Origin: SAR116 cluster bacterium AG-313-A07
GTDB taxonomy: Bacteria > Pseudomonadota > Alphaproteobacteria > Thalassobaculales > Thalassobaculaceae
Assembly (NCBI GenBank): GCA_003284265.1
Contig: QBVV01000016.1
Coordinates: 1 to 45,023 of the forward strand
Reading direction: 5' to 3'
Length of the DNA: 45,023 nucleotides
A model generated the notes under the pieces. That model worked only from the letters and a program-made list of their open reading frames with translations, ran no database searches and was not told the DNA's origin. Both the position numbers and the translations under genes were made by a program. Shown here in pieces: positions 18,415 through 27,201 of the stretch. Each line of letters opens with the position of its first letter. Position 1 is the first letter of the stretch.

Positions 18415-18495
18415 CTGGCCTGTAAAGTTGGAATAAAGTCAATTTTTAGCCCCAAATTTACTAAAATATAACACCCAGACAAAATACTAAGGGCT

Positions 18496-18984
18496 CTAAT
18501 TCTCTATAAATTTCTCAAGTTTCACTTCGAACGGTTCAAAGCCGACTGCTCGAGAGGCCGTGACGGCTGGACCGTTTCTCGCTAATGTATTGATAGATAA
18601 TCTATTTGCCCCAACTGAAACAAGATGTTGTTCAATAGAAATGAGAAGTTTCTGGGCTATATTCTTTCCACGATGTTTCGGACTTACAAATAAAACCGAT
18701 ATGTAGCCATGTTCCCGATGTACCATATCTTGCAATTGATCCTCATCAATTATCATCCATCCCGCGGTCAGTCCAACAATCTCTGATTTTTCAATAGCAA
18801 CCAACACCGCGCCATTAAAGCTTTCTGCAGCATCAGTGATTCTTTTATATCGAAACTCGGCTACATCAGCACCTGGTCGTCTTCCTGGATGCAGGGCACG
18901 TTCGTAATCTTGTAGGGACTGTAGCATCTCGATAATTACATTTTTATCAATACCTTCCGCCGATCTTACAACAATTTCAGTCAT
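18496..18984 (-). CDS. GNAT-family N-acetyltransferase
   Basis: A 162-residue single-domain acetyltransferase. The acetyl-CoA pyrophosphate-binding motif is ISVLFVSPKHRGKNIAQKLL (HRGKNIA replaces the usual Q/RxxGxG/A), followed by a strand and NTLARNGPAVTASRAVGFEPF, which closes the fold. The acceptor is unknown. Start choice: an ATG at 18984 has AGAGGG six bases upstream; the longer forms from 18987 and 19008 place the ribosome binding site too close or inside the gene. It lies between scoB and the sugar-acid dehydratase on the same strand. Confidence 0.86.
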   Translation of the reverse strand: MTEIVVRSAEGIDKNVIIEMLQSLQDYERALHPGRRPGADVAEFRYKRITDAAESFNGAVLVAIEKSEIVGLTAGWMIIDEDQLQDMVHREHGYISVLFVSPKHRGKNIAQKLLISIEQHLVSVGANRLSINTLARNGPAVTASRAVGFEPFEVKLEKFIEN

Positions 18985-19114
18985 CATTATCCCTCTAGGA
19001 CTCTGCATTTTTTTGATAATTTTGTCTCATTTTTCTCTTAGCCCACAAATCATGAGAAAGACGATACCGCCTTTGACGATATCATCATTACGTTAATGAT
19101 ACAAAAACCAATCC

Positions 19115-19816
19115 TTATAGATTCGGCGCAATCAGCACGTTTGAGGAATTTGACAGCCGGAGTTTTGGTTCAGTTCTCCTCTGAAGCTCTTCAATAGTCA
19201 TTCCTTCGACCATTCCTTCAACGATTAGCTCACCGTCACCGATAGACATAATTGCAAGATCAGTAAAAACCCGCTTCACGCATTTAGCAGATGTTAACGG
19301 ATATGAACACTTATTGACGATCTTTGGATTACCGTCTTTCGTCTGATGCTCGGTGAGAACCCAGACTTCCTTTGCGCCCGCTGCAAGGTCCATAGCACCT
19401 CCAACACCTGGAGGAAATGTTGGGTTATTTGTGGTCCAATTTGCCAAATCACCTTCCCCGGAGACTTCAAACGCTCCGAGCATTGCTATATCTATGTGCC
19501 CACCCCTGATCATGCTAAATGCATCTGAATGCACGAAATAGGATCCCCCATTTAACATAGTGATCGGCTGCTTTCCCGCATTCACTAAATCACTATCTTC
19601 ATTTCCTTCCTCAGGTCGTGGCCCAAAGCCAAGAACACCATTCTCACTATGCAAAAGAATTTCTTTTTCACTCGGCATATGATCTGCACATAACGTGGGG
19701 ATACCAATACCAAGGTTCACATATGCTCCATCTGGGATTTCATTAGCGACTAGCCATGCGATTTGGCGTCGTGAAAGTCTATTTTCAGCGTCACTTACAA
19801 TTCCAGCCATAGCCAT
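19115..19816 (-). CDS. scoB: 3-oxoacid CoA-transferase subunit B
   Basis: A 233-residue beta subunit of a type I CoA-transferase that moves CoA from succinyl-CoA (or similar) to a 3-oxoacid such as acetoacetate. YVNLGIGIPTL (32-42) and the catalytic Glu58 in LLHSENGVLGFGP mark the subunit, and NTTNNP-like WTTNNPTFPPGVGGAMDLA follows. Length is usual. AAGGA lies about seven bases before the ATG. Its alpha subunit is at 21254-21943 on the same strand, but an aminotransferase gene on the other strand lies between them, which is unusual because the two are normally adjacent. Confidence 0.94.
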   Translation of the reverse strand: MAMAGIVSDAENRLSRRQIAWLVANEIPDGAYVNLGIGIPTLCADHMPSEKEILLHSENGVLGFGPRPEEGNEDSDLVNAGKQPITMLNGGSYFVHSDAFSMIRGGHIDIAMLGAFEVSGEGDLANWTTNNPTFPPGVGGAMDLAAGAKEVWVLTEHQTKDGNPKIVNKCSYPLTSAKCVKRVFTDLAIMSIGDGELIVEGMVEGMTIEELQRRTEPKLRLSNSSNVLIAPNL

Positions 19817-19993
19817 CTCTACATCCTTAGTTTTTTATACAATACTAATTCGTAGAGATTATAAAAATATTCATAAAAGAGCTAGTTGAAAAACTACTAA
19901 AAAATTGTATTTCTTTTTCAGTAGCAGATATGTATGTTGCCGAAAAATCAATAGTTTAAAATATGTCTTAGTTTTTCCGAATGGAGTCGTTGC

Positions 19994-21202
19994 ATGGCAA
20001 CAAAACGCGGTCGAAAATTCTTAAATACGCCGGGACCCACGCATGTGCCAGATCGTGTTATGAATGCAATGCATCAACCTACTCTAGATCTTTCTGATCC
20101 AGAATTCCTAGACGTATCAATGTCATGCTTCCTCGATATGAAAAAGGTATTTAACACTGAGGGAGAAATTTTTCTTTATTCATCGAATGGGCATGGCGCA
20201 TGGGAAGCAGCGTTAACTAATGTGTTTTCACCCGGAGATAAAATTTTAGTGCCAGAAACTGGAAATTTTTCTAATGCATGGGCAAATATGGCAAAGGCTT
20301 TAATGTTGGAGGTGGAAACGTTACCAGGGAACTGGAGACGAGCAATTGATATTGAAGCGCTAGAAGAACATCTCAAGAAAGACACCAAGAAAGAGATTAA
20401 AGGCATCTTAATCATTCATACCGAGACGGCAACCGGTATAACGAATGATTTACCGGCAATTCGTTCCGCTATAGACTCCGCCGATCATCCTGGTCTCTTA
20501 ATTGTAGATACCGTTGCAGCGGCGGGCACTGTCGACTATAGGATGGATGAATGGGGTATTGATGTTACCGTTGGTGCATCCCAAAAAGGGCTAATGATGC
20601 CACCCGGCATAGGGATCGTTGCAGCTGGAGAAAAAGCCTTATCGGCGACTAAAGAGACAACGATGCCCCGGCTTTATTGGGATTGGAAAACCAGGCTTGA
20701 AGCTGAGCATTACAGGAAGTTTTGCGGCACAGCTCCCCAACTAATGGTTTTTGGCATGCGGGAAGCGTTGAATATGCTATTTGAAGAAGGCTTAGAAAAT
20801 GTGTTCGAACGACACAGAGTTTTGGCTGCCGCAACGCATGCCGCTGTCGAGGTTTGGGGACAGGCTGGAACGCTCTCACTGAATGCAGTTGAACCTAAAG
20901 AACGCTCCAATGGCGTTACCACCATACTCACATCAGATGGTATAGATGCGGGTCAGTTTAGAGATATCTGCCGGGACGAAATGATGGTTGGATTAGGAGG
21001 CGGTCTTGGCGACTTGAATGGCAAAGCATTTAGAATAGGGCATATGGGTGACATAAATGCCCCAATGCTGTACGCCGCACTATCCGCCGTCGAGTCAACG
21101 CTGGGGTATTTGAATATTAAATATGCTAGTGGAGGGGTGACCGCTGCAATCGAATACATCACGAATGTCAAAAAGAATGAAACTGGACCATTCTCATTTT
21201 AA
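19994..21202 (+). CDS. sgaA: Serine-glyoxylate / alanine-glyoxylate-type aminotransferase
   Basis: A 402-residue fold-type I class V PLP aminotransferase. NTPGPTHVPDRVM is the family N-terminus. Asp172 in LIVDTVAAAG pairs with the PLP ring nitrogen, and the PLP lysine is Lys198 in GASQKGLMMPPG. Serine-glyoxylate aminotransferases make hydroxypyruvate and glycine from serine and glyoxylate. Specificity for Ser, Ala or another amine donor is not proved by sequence, so the symbol is provisional. The ATG at 19994 has GGAG seven bases upstream. It is transcribed against its flanking scoB and scoA genes. Confidence 0.88.
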   Translation: MATKRGRKFLNTPGPTHVPDRVMNAMHQPTLDLSDPEFLDVSMSCFLDMKKVFNTEGEIFLYSSNGHGAWEAALTNVFSPGDKILVPETGNFSNAWANMAKALMLEVETLPGNWRRAIDIEALEEHLKKDTKKEIKGILIIHTETATGITNDLPAIRSAIDSADHPGLLIVDTVAAAGTVDYRMDEWGIDVTVGASQKGLMMPPGIGIVAAGEKALSATKETTMPRLYWDWKTRLEAEHYRKFCGTAPQLMVFGMREALNMLFEEGLENVFERHRVLAAATHAAVEVWGQAGTLSLNAVEPKERSNGVTTILTSDGIDAGQFRDICRDEMMVGLGGGLGDLNGKAFRIGHMGDINAPMLYAALSAVESTLGYLNIKYASGGVTAAIEYITNVKKNETGPFSF

Positions 21203-21253
21203 TTTAACTTAGTTAGAGTGAACAATAGCTATTAGTTGTTTAGTTTTGAACTT

Positions 21254-21943
21254 TTAAACACTCTCACCTAGACCTGGGCCAGCCATTTTTACAACTCTAT
21301 CTACAAAAATAGACGGCGTCACAATAGCTTCAGGATCTAAAGCGCCTAATTCCACGATCTCATGGACCTGAACCACTGTCAGATCTGCCGCAGGAGCCAT
21401 AACGGGACCAAAATTTCGAGCTGACTTGTTATATATCAAATTGCCCCAACGGTCCGCGGCTTTCGCTAATACAAATGCCACATCACCTTTTAGAGGATAT
21501 TCCAAAACCTGGTCTCGACCATTTATCTTTCTAACTTCTTTTCCCTCAGCTAACTGAGTGCCCACACCAGTTGGCGTATAAAAGGCACCGATACCTGCTC
21601 CCGCAGCTCTGATTCTTTCGCTCAAGGTACCTTGGGGAACTACTTCTAACTCAACTTTCCCTGCGGCCCACATTTCTTCGAAAATCACCGACCCCCCAGA
21701 CCTTGGATATGAACAAATTATTTTTTTAACCTTTCCTTCGGACAGCAGACCCCCTATTCCCTCACGTCCTACTCCAGCATTGTTTGATACAATTGTAAGG
21801 TCGGTAGCCCCCTGATCTCTAAGCGCATTTAACAATTCAGTCGGCATCCCAGCTCCGCCAAAACCAGATACCAAGATAGTAGACCCATCTTTTACTCCAG
21901 AGACGGCAGTCTCGAAATCAGTCATAATTTTATTTATTGCCAT
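21254..21943 (-). CDS. scoA: 3-oxoacid CoA-transferase subunit A
   Basis: A 229-residue alpha subunit of the CoA-transferase whose beta subunit is at 19115-19816. GFGGAGMP (27-34) is the glycine-rich CoA-binding motif. The order CSYPRSGGSVIFEE, GIGAFYTPTGVGTQLAEGKE and the C-terminal VQVHEIVELGALDPE fit the family. AAGGA lies about eight bases before the ATG. The predicted complex works in ketone body, short-chain acid or PHB metabolism. The 1.4-kb separation from scoB by an oppositely oriented gene means the subunits need separate promoters or an antisense-spanning transcript. Confidence 0.94.
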   Translation of the reverse strand: MAINKIMTDFETAVSGVKDGSTILVSGFGGAGMPTELLNALRDQGATDLTIVSNNAGVGREGIGGLLSEGKVKKIICSYPRSGGSVIFEEMWAAGKVELEVVPQGTLSERIRAAGAGIGAFYTPTGVGTQLAEGKEVRKINGRDQVLEYPLKGDVAFVLAKAADRWGNLIYNKSARNFGPVMAPAADLTVVQVHEIVELGALDPEAIVTPSIFVDRVVKMAGPGLGESV

Positions 21944-22204
21944 TTTAACCGTCCTTTTAGAGTAAATTCAGAAACTTAAGATTAACCAATATATTTTTTA
22001 TATTTTATAGAAAAATTAACTATTCAAGAGAGATAAGCAATCAATTTCTAGGGATCATGTCTTAAATATTTATATCTATTTTCATAAACTTACGTGTATG
22101 TTGTATGGGCTACTTCTAATTTTGTGCTAATCGAATGAAAAGGCATCATCCTATAGCACTAATGTTGTTTATATATCAGTAATTTCAAAACTTATGGCAC
22201 CATA

Positions 22205-23320
22205 ATGGATCTATTAGAATCAATCCGAAACTCCTTTTCCGACTCATATGAAGAAGCCAGGGATCGATTTTTAAAAGCAGCTAAAGCTAAACAAATAGAT
22301 ATACAAAGCTATATCAACCCAAATATAGGCTCATTAAAAGAAGAATTGAGTTGCGATACCGCTTGGATGGGACCACGTAATGCCAAACGTGTATTAGTGA
22401 TGATATCAGGGACGCACGGTGTTGAAGGATTTTGTGGATCGGGTTGTCAGATAGATTGGATGTCTCGTACTAATGTCGAAGATCTTCCAATTGACGTTGC
22501 CTTACTTTTTATTCATGCGATAAATCCTTTTGGTTTTTCATGGTGTAGACGTGTTACCGAAGAAGGATGTGACTTAAATCGCAATTACTTAGATTTCTCA
22601 AAACCTCTCCCCCCAAATGAGGGGCATGATGAATTAGTAGATTACTTTGTGCCGTCTTCACTAGATGCCCAAACCATGGAAAAAGCAGAGCTGGAGATTA
22701 GTCGTTATCGTGAAGCTCACGGAGAAAAGGCATTTCAGAGAGCTAGAAAATCAGGGCAATATAAACATCCACACAGCATGTTTTTTGGAGGATTTGAAGA
22801 AACATGGTCAAGGAACACTTTGGAAAGCATAATTAAGGACTATGAATTAGTCCAATCGGATTTTGCAGCTATAGTTGATTTCCATACAGGGCTTGGCCCG
22901 TTCGGTTATGGGGAACCTATCTCAGGACATCTTCCAAGTACACCTGGTTCTGATTGGGTTAACCATGCATACGGGGAGTCAGTAGGCGTGCCAGAATTAG
23001 GAACGTCATCATCGATACCCCTACATGGGACAAGCCGTGAACTTTGGGACCAGAAACTTGGAAATAAATATTCATATATCGCTCTTGAATATGGCACCTA
23101 CTCACAAGAACAAAGTCGGAAGGCTCTTCGCGAGGATCATTGGTTGCATAACAAAGGCGACGTGAACTGGGATAACCCAGACGTGCAAAGAATAAAAAGG
23201 CAGATAAAACACCATTATCACCCGGGAAGCAAAGACTGGCTAGAAATGGTTTTATATCGGTCGCGCCAAATTTTAAGACAAGCGACTGAGGCGCTTGGTG
23301 CGGAGCATATTGGCAAATAG
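22205..23320 (+). CDS. DUF2817 family M14-like metallocarboxypeptidase/amidohydrolase
   Basis: A 371-residue protein of the DUF2817 group within the zinc carboxypeptidase (M14) superfamily. Likely zinc ligands are His71 and Glu74 in SGTHGVEGF and His227 in VDFHTGLGPFG. Arg126 in CDLNRNY corresponds to the substrate-carboxylate Arg region, and LEYGTY near 295 holds the probable catalytic Glu. No signal peptide is present, so it probably acts in the cytosol on a small amide or peptide. The natural substrate of this group is not known to me. The gene ends 4 bases from the convergent dehydrogenase. Confidence 0.85.
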   Translation: MDLLESIRNSFSDSYEEARDRFLKAAKAKQIDIQSYINPNIGSLKEELSCDTAWMGPRNAKRVLVMISGTHGVEGFCGSGCQIDWMSRTNVEDLPIDVALLFIHAINPFGFSWCRRVTEEGCDLNRNYLDFSKPLPPNEGHDELVDYFVPSSLDAQTMEKAELEISRYREAHGEKAFQRARKSGQYKHPHSMFFGGFEETWSRNTLESIIKDYELVQSDFAAIVDFHTGLGPFGYGEPISGHLPSTPGSDWVNHAYGESVGVPELGTSSSIPLHGTSRELWDQKLGNKYSYIALEYGTYSQEQSRKALREDHWLHNKGDVNWDNPDVQRIKRQIKHHYHPGSKDWLEMVLYRSRQILRQATEALGAEHIGK

Positions 23321-23324
23321 GCTG

Positions 23325-24278
23325 CTAGTTTTTTTTTCGACGCAACATTTTTAAAAGCTCTACCAGCTGTGCATCTCTTTCCTCTTCTAATTGAGCAATC
23401 GACCGCCCCTTGGCCTCTACTTTTATTCCTTTAATGAGTTCTTGCTTTAAGGCTTCATCAAGCTCAGGATTTTCGTTCATAGTTTCCCACCAGTCCGCGA
23501 TACCCGGACCGAAATGATCGAGCATTTTGCGAAACCCACCTGTTCCACCAGTTAAATTCATAATCATATGAGGGCCCATCAACGCCCAGCGTAGGCCTGG
23601 CCCCATTGCTACGGCCGCATTAATATCCTCCACAGAAGCCAAATCGTTTTGGACTGCCAAAACAGCTTCACGCCACAATGCAGCTTGTAATCTGTTTGCG
23701 AGATGGCCCGGTACCTCTTTATTTATTTTTATACCGTGCTTACCAATCTTATTATAAAAATTAATTGCCCAATCAACAGCTGAAGGGTCAGTCTTTTCGC
23801 CCCCTACCACCTCGACAAGGGGAATGAGGTGTGGTGGATTAAACGGATGGCCAACAACAAAACGGCTCGCGTACTCAAGTCCATCCTGCATTTCAGTCAT
23901 AATCAAGCCAGAAGTGCTGGAAGAAATTATCGTACTATTATCAGCATATTTATCAATTTTTTTGAATAATGATCGCTTTAGCTCGAGTTGTTCTGGAGCA
24001 CTCTCCTGCACAAAATCTACTTCTGAGAGTGCATCCTCCAAACTAGAACAAAGTTCAATATTTGTTTCTTGAAACTCCTGTTTAGCACCTAAAGCATTCA
24101 TTTGGGGCCAAGCCTTATTTATGAAATCTAATATTCTTTCCTTCCACTCATCGCCAGGATCCCATGCTTTTACTTTAAACCCTCTCGATAAAAAATATGT
24201 AGCCCAACTGGCACCAATCGTTCCCGTTCCTATCACACTAATATTTTTTATAGTTTGAACCGACCTATAAGCAGACAT
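23325..24278 (-). CDS. 3-hydroxyacyl-CoA dehydrogenase family protein (carnitine dehydrogenase-like)
   Basis: A 317-residue NAD-dependent enzyme. The Rossmann GTGTIG is at 17-22. The catalytic segment is SRFVVGHPFNPPHLIPLVEVVGG with His144 and Glu156, followed by the helical C-terminal domain. The HPFNPPHLIPLVEV pattern occurs in L-carnitine dehydrogenase and related 3-hydroxyacid dehydrogenases, so the substrate may be a free hydroxyacid rather than an acyl-CoA; this cannot be settled here. AAGGGGAT precedes the ATG. It starts 20 bases after the O-antigen ligase-like gene and is probably co-transcribed with it, although the functions seem unrelated. scoAB nearby would fit a 3-oxoacid product. 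Confidence 0.87.
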   Translation of the reverse strand: MSAYRSVQTIKNISVIGTGTIGASWATYFLSRGFKVKAWDPGDEWKERILDFINKAWPQMNALGAKQEFQETNIELCSSLEDALSEVDFVQESAPEQLELKRSLFKKIDKYADNSTIISSSTSGLIMTEMQDGLEYASRFVVGHPFNPPHLIPLVEVVGGEKTDPSAVDWAINFYNKIGKHGIKINKEVPGHLANRLQAALWREAVLAVQNDLASVEDINAAVAMGPGLRWALMGPHMIMNLTGGTGGFRKMLDHFGPGIADWWETMNENPELDEALKQELIKGIKVEAKGRSIAQLEEERDAQLVELLKMLRRKKN

Positions 24279-24298
24279 TTTTAAATCCCCTTAAGTTA

Positions 24299-25501
24299 CT
24301 ATGAATACTTTTTATTTGAATATTGGATTACAACCTTAAAACAGATAACAACCAAACCAATAATTCCTAGCCACGTTTCTTGCCAAAATCCAAACGAGAC
24401 TAAGGAAGTAAAAATAACTCCAACGGCAACAGCGAGGGCTATACCTAAACAGGAGCTAGGAACCCTCTTCAAAGGTTGCACAGCAAAACAAAGAAGCAGA
24501 AGGAAAATGGACAAGCCTATTACACCCAATTCCAGCCAGAGCTGAATGGCTGCGTTATGTGGGTGCGTTGTAGGAGTCACGTGGTATTTATATTTTTCCA
24601 TCAATTCTTGTGGAAGTGTGAGATATCTTGTGATGCCAATTCCATATCCAAACCAGGGGGCCTCAAATACTGCGACGGCAGATCGGTGCCAAATTTCAAT
24701 TCGATCCAAAGTAGACGGGGGAATACTGTTAGAAAATGGTTTAATCCAATTAAGTAACGAGACGAATATGAATGGCGATGAAAGCGCGAAGATGCTCAAG
24801 GAAAAAAAACCTGCCCAGAAGACAAAGGTTGGCAGAAAATAACCTAAAATAGCGATGATAGGTACTAAAACCGAAACGACTAGTGCAGAATTAGAATGAC
24901 TTAACAAGGCAGCACAAAAAGTTACAATAATAAGACTTATAGCTACAACTGTATTTCCTCTCTGATAAGCCCAATACGAAACAGGCCAAACAAAAAGAAC
25001 AAGCGCGCTCGTGACCCTATTATAGCGAGAAAGAGCTACTTCTGGATCATTTATTCGATCGCTCAGCCATCTATACAGTAGAGCGTCGTTAAGGAACTCA
25101 ATTATTAAGAAAATAGAGGCTAAAAATAAACTTATGTTGAGCGTCCACGATATTTTAGACTCCGGGAAAAAGTCCAATCGGCTTAAGTCCAAACTTGTCA
25201 CCCATAATACTAATCCAAGCATAGAAATTTTAGTAAAAAGAAGTGACTTACAGGGAATACATTCCACTGTCACAAAATGAATAATGCACGCATACAGACA
25301 AAAAACAGAAAAACCATAAACGATAGATTTATTTGGAATTAATTTTTTTGGGCTCAGGAAAAAAGTTGTCACTATTAGTACGGAAGCAACTAATATGAAC
25401 GTAGTTGCCATAGACTGCTTCGTAACTATACCTAAAGGAATAAAAAGCACCAATCCAAAAACTAGAAAAAACACCTTAACCCGCTCTGCTATCGGAGCCA
25501 T
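24299..25501 (-). CDS. O-antigen ligase / polymerase-like membrane protein (WaaL/Wzy family)
   Basis: A 400-residue polytopic inner-membrane protein with about ten hydrophobic helices. A large extracytoplasmic loop carries GYGIGITRYL and the THPHNAAIQLWLELG motif, whose His-Asn pair is typical of O-antigen ligases. These enzymes move undecaprenyl-linked glycan to a lipid A core or extend it. The ATG at 25501 has AAGGAG nine bases upstream, which decides it against an in-frame TTG at 25552 lying inside the upstream gene. It sits 22 bases downstream of the DUF6165 gene. No glycosyltransferase is in view, so this is a detached part of envelope biosynthesis. Confidence 0.85.
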   Translation of the reverse strand: MAPIAERVKVFFLVFGLVLFIPLGIVTKQSMATTFILVASVLIVTTFFLSPKKLIPNKSIVYGFSVFCLYACIIHFVTVECIPCKSLLFTKISMLGLVLWVTSLDLSRLDFFPESKISWTLNISLFLASIFLIIEFLNDALLYRWLSDRINDPEVALSRYNRVTSALVLFVWPVSYWAYQRGNTVVAISLIIVTFCAALLSHSNSALVVSVLVPIIAILGYFLPTFVFWAGFFSLSIFALSSPFIFVSLLNWIKPFSNSIPPSTLDRIEIWHRSAVAVFEAPWFGYGIGITRYLTLPQELMEKYKYHVTPTTHPHNAAIQLWLELGVIGLSIFLLLLCFAVQPLKRVPSSCLGIALAVAVGVIFTSLVSFGFWQETWLGIIGLVVICFKVVIQYSNKKYS

Positions 25502-25523
25502 ATTATCAGTCTCCTTGATCCGG

Positions 25524-25913
25524 CTAATAGTCAGCGTAGGACTTTTCCTCAATTATTTTCGAACCCAAAAGAATATTAATATCCTTTTTGAGGCTCGCTC
25601 GCCGATCATTTTCAAAATACACACTCCGCGCTAATTTAATAAAATCAGAGCCAAAATCAGACTTTCTTTCACATGATCTAATATCATCTTCTATGTCCCA
25701 CAAACTCTCATTAACTTTTTTTAATTCTCGTTTCAGGTCGGTTAACTTGTCAGATACAGTTATGTTTTCTTCATAACTTTTCATCAAAACTCCTAGTTCA
25801 TAAAGTATATTTGACTGCTTCACTTTTTCAGAAATTTTAGCTGCTTTAATTTCTAATATAGTAATTTTATCTACGAGCTCTCCGGGAGAACCTGGTATTA
25901 GAAGTACTGCCAT
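25524..25913 (-). CDS. DUF6165 family protein
   Basis: A 129-residue acidic, largely helical protein. IPGSPGELVDKITILEIK at the start, LWDIEDDIRSCERKSDFG in the middle and the NDRRASLKKDINILLGS ending match, from memory, the DUF6165 family, often found with glycosyltransferase and lipopolysaccharide genes. There is no signal peptide or membrane segment. Its biochemical role is not known to me. It is the first gene of an apparent unit with the O-antigen ligase-like gene and the hydroxyacyl-CoA dehydrogenase. Confidence 0.8.
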   Translation of the reverse strand: MAVLLIPGSPGELVDKITILEIKAAKISEKVKQSNILYELGVLMKSYEENITVSDKLTDLKRELKKVNESLWDIEDDIRSCERKSDFGSDFIKLARSVYFENDRRASLKKDINILLGSKIIEEKSYADY

Positions 25914-26166
25914 GCGCCTATCCTAGTTCTAGGTGTGCTGGTTTTAAATCTGACCAGACATTTCTTAAGTCTTCTGTGTAAACTATGATGAAATTGACCA
26001 TTTAAAATTTAATCAAAGTTAACCTTTTCATACCCTATCGATCAACCTATTCTATTTTTATTATAGCTACGTTTTTCATAACCCTTGGGAAGGTTTATTT
26101 TTTTCAAATATTTTCCCACTATAAGGTCTGAACACTGATAACTATTGATTTGAACTTATTAATCGT

Positions 26167-26195
26167 TCGACAATGGCAACTTTTTTTATTCTAAT
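26167..26195 (+). promoter_or_regulatory. Sigma70-like promoter of the PhyH gene
   Basis: The -35 TCGACA (26167-26172) and the -10 TCTAAT (26190-26195) each match consensus at five of six positions, and the spacer is exactly 17 bases. The start of transcription would fall near 26202, giving a leader of about 70 bases. The call rests on pattern only. Confidence 0.55.
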
Positions 26196-26208
26196 AAGAT
26201 AAAATTTA

Positions 26209-26222
26209 CTGATCGTAATCAG
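26209..26222. promoter_or_regulatory. Candidate operator palindrome in the PhyH leader
   Basis: CTGAT-CGTA-ATCAG is a perfect 5+5 inverted repeat with a 4-base centre, flanked by TTTA and ATAAA that nearly extend it. It begins about 7 bases after the predicted transcription start, a typical repressor position. No adjacent regulator gene is present. Confidence 0.4.
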
Positions 26223-26274
26223 ATAAATTAATTAAGTATATTTATGCACCAATATAAAGAAAAGGAGGATAACC

Positions 26275-27156
26275 GTGCGCTCAACTCTAACAATACAGGA
26301 ACGAGAACGCTTCGAAGTAGACGGTTACCTAATGGCAAAAAACGCAGTCTCACGAGACCAGTTAACTAAGCTCCAGTCAGAAATTAAGATTTGGGTTGAT
26401 GAAAGTCGCCAACACACAAAGCCGTATGGAGAACCAACAATTGACGGACGCCCTCGGTTTGATATGGGGGCTGACCACACCGCACTCAAACCAGCATTAC
26501 GGAGAATAAACAATCCTTCAGATATCTCGGAAAGTTATTTTCAGGTTATGTCTGATTCTAAAATGGTGGATATGGTGGCTGAACTCATCGGAGTAAATGT
26601 AAAATTTCATCACTGTAAGATTAATCTAAAGTGTCCAGGGGCAAATACGACTGTTCACTATCACCAGGACTTCGCCTTTACCCCACATTCAAATGACGAC
26701 GTTGTTACTGCACTTTTATTATTAGACGACGTAACAGAAGATAATGGATGTTTGATGGTCGTTCCCGGCAGTCACAAAGGTAAAATGTATTCCCTGTATG
26801 ATGGCAAACAATTTATAGGTCGGGTTGACGATGCCACCGAGACATTTCTTAAAAGCAAACAAATTCCAGTTGTTGGATCGGCTGGAGATGTTTGCCTAAT
26901 GCACACGCGTTTAGCACATGGATCGGCACCAAATAAATCAGAGACCTCTCGAGGATTATATATTTGTGTGTACACAGCTGCAGACGCGGTACCTTTGGCC
27001 AAGAACCCTATGCCAAGTCCAAACGAAGGGCTTATCGTTAGAGGTGAAAAGCAAATATCCGCAAGAATGATTAACTTTGAAGTCGAACTCCCGCAGCAAC
27101 CCAAATCAGCCTCATTTTTTACTGTTCAAGGACAAGAGTCTGCAACCGGGAAATAA
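26275..27156 (+). CDS. Phytanoyl-CoA dioxygenase (PhyH) family oxygenase
   Basis: A 293-residue Fe(II)/2-oxoglutarate-dependent oxygenase. The facial triad is His130-x-Asp132 in VHYHQDFAF and His215 in RLAHGSAPN. Arg226 in SRGLYI probably binds 2-oxoglutarate. The family hydroxylates many small molecules and this one cannot be assigned a substrate. The start is GTG, fixed by the near-perfect AAAGGAGGA six bases upstream. It is a single-gene unit with its own promoter, closed downstream by a hairpin shared with the convergent genes. Confidence 0.9.
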   Translation: MRSTLTIQERERFEVDGYLMAKNAVSRDQLTKLQSEIKIWVDESRQHTKPYGEPTIDGRPRFDMGADHTALKPALRRINNPSDISESYFQVMSDSKMVDMVAELIGVNVKFHHCKINLKCPGANTTVHYHQDFAFTPHSNDDVVTALLLLDDVTEDNGCLMVVPGSHKGKMYSLYDGKQFIGRVDDATETFLKSKQIPVVGSAGDVCLMHTRLAHGSAPNKSETSRGLYICVYTAADAVPLAKNPMPSPNEGLIVRGEKQISARMINFEVELPQQPKSASFFTVQGQESATGK

Positions 27157-27182
27157 AAAACCGCACTGAAAAGCAGTGCGGT
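27155..27182 (-). terminator. Intrinsic terminator (convergent, stronger on -)
   Basis: ACCGCACTG and CAGTGCGGT form a 9-bp GC-rich stem (27160-27168 with 27174-27182) and a 5-base loop. On the minus strand it is followed by a run of six U, 20 bases after the stop of the 27202 gene. On + it is followed only by CTTATT, so it would end PhyH transcription less efficiently. Confidence 0.85.
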
Positions 27183-27201
27183 CTTATTATGCACCGTGCA
27201 A

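Larger units (their letters stand above)
25914..26274. other. 361-base divergent intergenic region
   Basis: Separates DUF6165 (-) from the PhyH gene (+). It is very AT-rich with no ORF of note. The PhyH-proximal half holds a sigma70-like promoter (26167-26195), a palindrome (26209-26222) and a strong ribosome binding site, AAAGGAGGA, six bases before the GTG. The DUF6165-proximal half shows nothing that I can define. Confidence 0.6.

Noticed and set aside
18985..19008. Longer start for the GNAT protein (MQSPRGIM)
   Set aside because: The AGAGGG ribosome binding site for the ATG at 18984 lies within this extension.
19883..19896. TAGTT-GAAA-AACTA inverted repeat upstream of sgaA
   Set aside because: Five-base arms in an AT-rich stretch are expected by chance.
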